A DNA stretch of 8,982 bases. Source: Halomonas sp. Its GTDB lineage: Bacteria > Pseudomonadota > Gammaproteobacteria > Pseudomonadales > Halomonadaceae. This document shows positions 6,898 through 8,982 of this stretch, piece by piece. The DNA is taken from contig SKVX01000095.1 of the NCBI GenBank assembly GCA_007129225.1, positions 1 through 8,982 on the forward strand, written 5' to 3'. The notes under the pieces are model-generated. The model was given only the letters and a program-made list of their open reading frames with translations. It had not been told where the DNA came from and searched no databases. Position numbers and translations under genes: made by a program. Every line of letters starts with the position of its first letter. The stretch's first letter is position 1.

Positions 6898-6957
6898 CGA
6901 GAGGCGGGAGCCGTGACGATTCCACTGCGGAAATGTCGCTAACCGGTGGCCCTCTCG
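6898..6957 (+). promoter_or_regulatory. long imperfect stem upstream of pnp, possible RNase III site
   Basis: CGAGAGG (6898-6904) pairs perfectly with CCTCTCG (6951-6957). GCC (6910-6912) pairs with GGC (6948-6950). The upper arm 6913-6923 pairs with 6929-6939 with one A:A mismatch and two G:T wobbles, loop ACTGC. Internal bulges separate the three helices. In E. coli a long pnp leader hairpin is cut by RNase III, which opens PNPase autoregulation. This stem is the natural counterpart by position, but it would only be in the message if transcription starts upstream of it, for example by read-through from rpsO. Confidence 0.4.
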
Positions 6958-6975
6958 CGCGTCAACCCCTAAAAT
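6947..6975 (+). promoter_or_regulatory. candidate pnp promoter
   Basis: TAAAAT (6970-6975) matches the -10 consensus at five of six positions. The -35 position 17 bp upstream (6947-6952, TGGCCC) matches TTGACA at only three of six. Transcription would start near 6982, leaving a leader of about 50 nt before pnp. The weak -35 keeps this tentative. Confidence 0.35.
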
Positions 6976-7018
6976 AGTCGCCGAGTCAAAACGACCCAAA
7001 CACAGAAAAGTAACGTTG

Positions 7019-7023
7019 AAGGA
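7019..7023 (+). promoter_or_regulatory. ribosome binding site of pnp supporting its GTG start
   Basis: AAGGA lies 7 nt before the GTG at 7031. No ATG in this frame lies nearby, and the reading from GTG gives the expected PNPase N terminus. Confidence 0.75.
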
Positions 7024-7030
7024 AGTCGCC

Positions 7031-8982
7031 GTGAATCCGGTCAAGAAAACATTTCAGTACGGTCGCAGCACCGTCACCCTGGAAACCGGGCGCATCGCCC
7101 GCCAGGCCAGCGGTGCCGTGTTGGTCACCATGGACGACACCGTGGTGCTGTGCACCGTTGTCGCCAAGAAAGAGCTCAAGCCAGGGCAGGACTTCTTCCC
7201 CCTGGCGGTGTTCTATCAGGAAAAAACCTACGCGGTCGGCAAGATCCCCGGCGGCTTCTTCAAGCGCGAGGGGCGTCCCACCGAGAAGGAGACCCTCACC
7301 TCTCGCCTGATCGACCGCCCGATCCGTCCGCTGTTCCCCAAGGGCTTCATGAACGAGGTGCAGGTGATCTGTACCGTGCTCTCCACCGACCGCAACCATG
7401 ACCCGGACATCGCCGCCATGCTCGGCACCTCCGCGGCGCTGTGCATCGCCGGCGTGCCCTTCAACGGCCCCCTGGGTGCCGCGCGGGTGGGCTTCGACGA
7501 GGAGAAGGGCTACTTCCTCAACCCCACCGTAGAGGAGCTCGCCAACTCCGAGCTGAACATGGTCGTCGCCGGTACCGAGAAAGCGGTGCTGATGGTGGAG
7601 TCCGAGGCCAAGGAGCTGCTCGAGGACGAGATGCTGGGCGCCGTGCTGTATGGCCACCAGGAGATGCAGGTCGCCATCAAGGCCATCGAGGAGCTGTCCG
7701 CCGAGGCCGGAAAGCCGAAGTGGGACTGGCAGCCGCCCGCCGAGAACACGCCTCTCAAGGAGGCCATTGCCCAGGGTTTCGAAGCCAAGGTGGGCGAGGC
7801 CTATCGTGTCACCGACAAGATGGCCCGGCAGGACGCCCTGTCGGCACTCAAGGCCGCGGCCGTCGAGCAGCTGGCCGGCGAAGAGGAAGGCAAGTTCGAC
7901 GCGGACGAGGTCAAGGGCGCCTTCGCCGCGCTGGAGAAGCGTGTGGTGCGCTCCCGGGTGGTCAAGGGCGAGCCGCGCATCGACGGCCGCGACCAGAAGA
8001 CCGTGCGTCCGTTGAATATCGAAGTGGGTAGCCTGCCTAAGACCCACGGCTCGTCGATCTTCACCCGCGGCGAGACCCAGGCCATCGTCATCGCCACCCT
8101 GGGCACCCTGCGCGATGCCCAGCTGATCGAGTCGCTGGAAGGGGAGCGCAAGGATCGCTTCATGCTGCACTACAACTTCCCTCCCTATTGCGTCGGTGAG
8201 GCCGGCTTCATGGGCGGGCCCAAGCGTCGCGAAATCGGCCACGGTCGCCTGGCGCGTCGCAGCATCGAGGCGATGCTGCCCACGTCCGAGGACTTCCCCT
8301 ATACCATCCGGGTGGTATCGGAGATCACCGAGTCCAACGGCTCGAGCTCAATGGCATCCGTGTGCGGTTCCTCGCTGGCGCTGATGGACGCCGGCGTGCC
8401 GATGAAGGCACCGGTGGCGGGTATCGCCATGGGCCTGGTCAAGGATGCCGACGGCTTCGCCGTGCTGACCGATATCCTGGGCGACGAGGATCACCTCGGC
8501 GACATGGACTTCAAGGTGGCCGGTAGCGCCGAGGGTGTGACCGCCCTGCAGATGGACATCAAGATCGAGGGCATCAACGAGGAGATCATGGAGGTGGCCC
8601 TGCAGCAGGCCAATCAGGCTCGCCTGCATATCCTCCAGCAAATGAACGACGTGATCGCCCAGAGCCGTGCCGAGGTGTCCGAGAATGCCCCCTCCATGGC
8701 GACCATCAAGATCGATCCGGACAAGATCCGCGACGTCATCGGCAAGGGCGGTGCCACCATTCGCAAGATCTGCGAAGACACAGGAGCCTCCATCGATCTC
8801 GACGACGATGGTACCGTGCGCATCTACGCCGAGGACAAGGCGGCGGCCAAGAAGGCCATCGATACCGTACTGGCGATCACCGCCGAGGCGGAAATCGGCA
8901 AGCTCTACCGCGGCAAGGTGGTGCGTATCGCCGACTTCGGTGCCTTCATCAACATCATGCCGGGGACCGACGGCCTGGTGCA
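7031..8982 (+). CDS. pnp: polyribonucleotide nucleotidyltransferase (PNPase), 3' end outside window
   Basis: PNPase is the trimeric phosphorolytic 3'-5' exoribonuclease and a core partner in the RNA degradosome. The window shows 650 complete codons plus two bases, open to the right edge. E. coli PNPase has 711 residues, so roughly 50-60 are missing. Domains are: first RNase PH core (1 to about 140) with FKREGRP (77-83), an all-helical linker domain (about 145-310), second RNase PH core (about 315-545), a KH domain with GKGG (571-574), and the start of the S1 domain from about 621. The second core has the NGSSSMAS phosphate-binding loop (436-443) and the metal-site aspartates Asp485, Asp487 and Asp491 in the GDEDHLGDMDF segment. 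The start is GTG, with AAGGA 7 nt upstream. The gene follows rpsO as in E. coli, and the leader suggests post-transcriptional control. Confidence 0.97.
   Translation, partial: MNPVKKTFQYGRSTVTLETGRIARQASGAVLVTMDDTVVLCTVVAKKELKPGQDFFPLAVFYQEKTYAVGKIPGGFFKREGRPTEKETLTSRLIDRPIRPLFPKGFMNEVQVICTVLSTDRNHDPDIAAMLGTSAALCIAGVPFNGPLGAARVGFDEEKGYFLNPTVEELANSELNMVVAGTEKAVLMVESEAKELLEDEMLGAVLYGHQEMQVAIKAIEELSAEAGKPKWDWQPPAENTPLKEAIAQGFEAKVGEAYRVTDKMARQDALSALKAAAVEQLAGEEEGKFDADEVKGAFAALEKRVVRSRVVKGEPRIDGRDQKTVRPLNIEVGSLPKTHGSSIFTRGETQAIVIATLGTLRDAQLIESLEGERKDRFMLHYNFPPYCVGEAGFMGGPKRREIGHGRLARRSIEAMLPTSEDFPYTIRVVSEITESNGSSSMASVCGSSLALMDAGVPMKAPVAGIAMGLVKDADGFAVLTDILGDEDHLGDMDFKVAGSAEGVTALQMDIKIEGINEEIMEVALQQANQARLHILQQMNDVIAQSRAEVSENAPSMATIKIDPDKIRDVIGKGGATIRKICEDTGASIDLDDDGTVRIYAEDKAAAKKAIDTVLAITAEAEIGKLYRGKVVRIADFGAFINIMPGTDGLV

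Larger units (their letters stand above)
6633..7030 (+). other. 398-bp non-coding spacer between rpsO and pnp
   Basis: No credible gene is present. The open frames here cross the terminator and have no ribosome binding site. From left to right the spacer contains a branched foldable element (6673-6767), an unstructured pyrimidine-rich stretch (about 6768-6812), an intrinsic terminator (6813-6850), a long imperfect stem (6898-6957), a candidate promoter (6947-6975) and the pnp ribosome binding site (7019-7023). In E. coli the same spacer holds a terminator, a pnp promoter, an RNase III-cut hairpin used for PNPase autoregulation, and the small RNA SraG. Confidence 0.8.

Noticed and set aside
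6679..7031. Repeated GTCGCCG heptamers (at about 6679, 6882, 6977 and 7025), including a direct repeat AGTCGCCG at 6976-6983 and 7024-7031 that overlaps the pnp start.
   Set aside because: Short GC-rich words recur by chance in this composition, spacing is irregular, and the only pairing offered (GTCG with CGAC at 6992-6995) is four bases.
6604..7044. Open frames over the rpsO-pnp spacer: 146 codons on - and 77 codons on + (6744-6977).
   Set aside because: Both cross the strong terminator hairpin and the other foldable elements. I saw no convincing ribosome binding site, and the products show no family similarity.

Overview
The window is a stretch of housekeeping chromosome from a GC-rich gammaproteobacterium. 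It carries the classic transcription, translation and RNA-metabolism cluster in the order known from Escherichia coli: metY (initiator tRNA), rimP, nusA, infB, rbfA, truB, rpsO, pnp, all on the + strand. NusA has the C-terminal acidic repeats AR1 and AR2 typical of gammaproteobacteria. The proteins are acidic, and RimP and NusA look close to those of the Halomonas/Chromohalobacter group. That assignment rests on recall of protein sequences, not on a database search.

Layout: bases 1-99 hold the -10 box of a promoter and a complete initiator tRNA. Bases 100-313 are a leader with a small hairpin and a strong intrinsic terminator (164-192), so the protein genes downstream would be reached by read-through. 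Bases 314-6271 are five closely packed genes: rimP, nusA, infB, rbfA and truB. Gaps are 18-40 bp, and rbfA and truB overlap in TGATG. Bases 6272-6362 are a folded rpsO leader. Bases 6363-6632 are rpsO. Bases 6633-7030 are the largest non-coding stretch, holding a branched foldable element, a strong terminator, a long imperfect stem and a candidate pnp promoter. From 7031 to the right edge runs pnp, truncated by the window inside its S1 domain.

The genes form one theme. The initiator tRNA and IF2 start translation. RimP, RbfA and S15 build the 30S subunit. TruB modifies tRNA. NusA controls transcription pausing, termination and antitermination. PNPase degrades and processes RNA. No mobile element, CRISPR array, phage gene, defence system or horizontally acquired segment is visible, and I see no undescribed multi-gene system. 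The points worth a second look are RNA-level ones: the folded rpsO-pnp spacer, the rpsO leader with two competing pairings, and the unusual first pair of the initiator tRNA.
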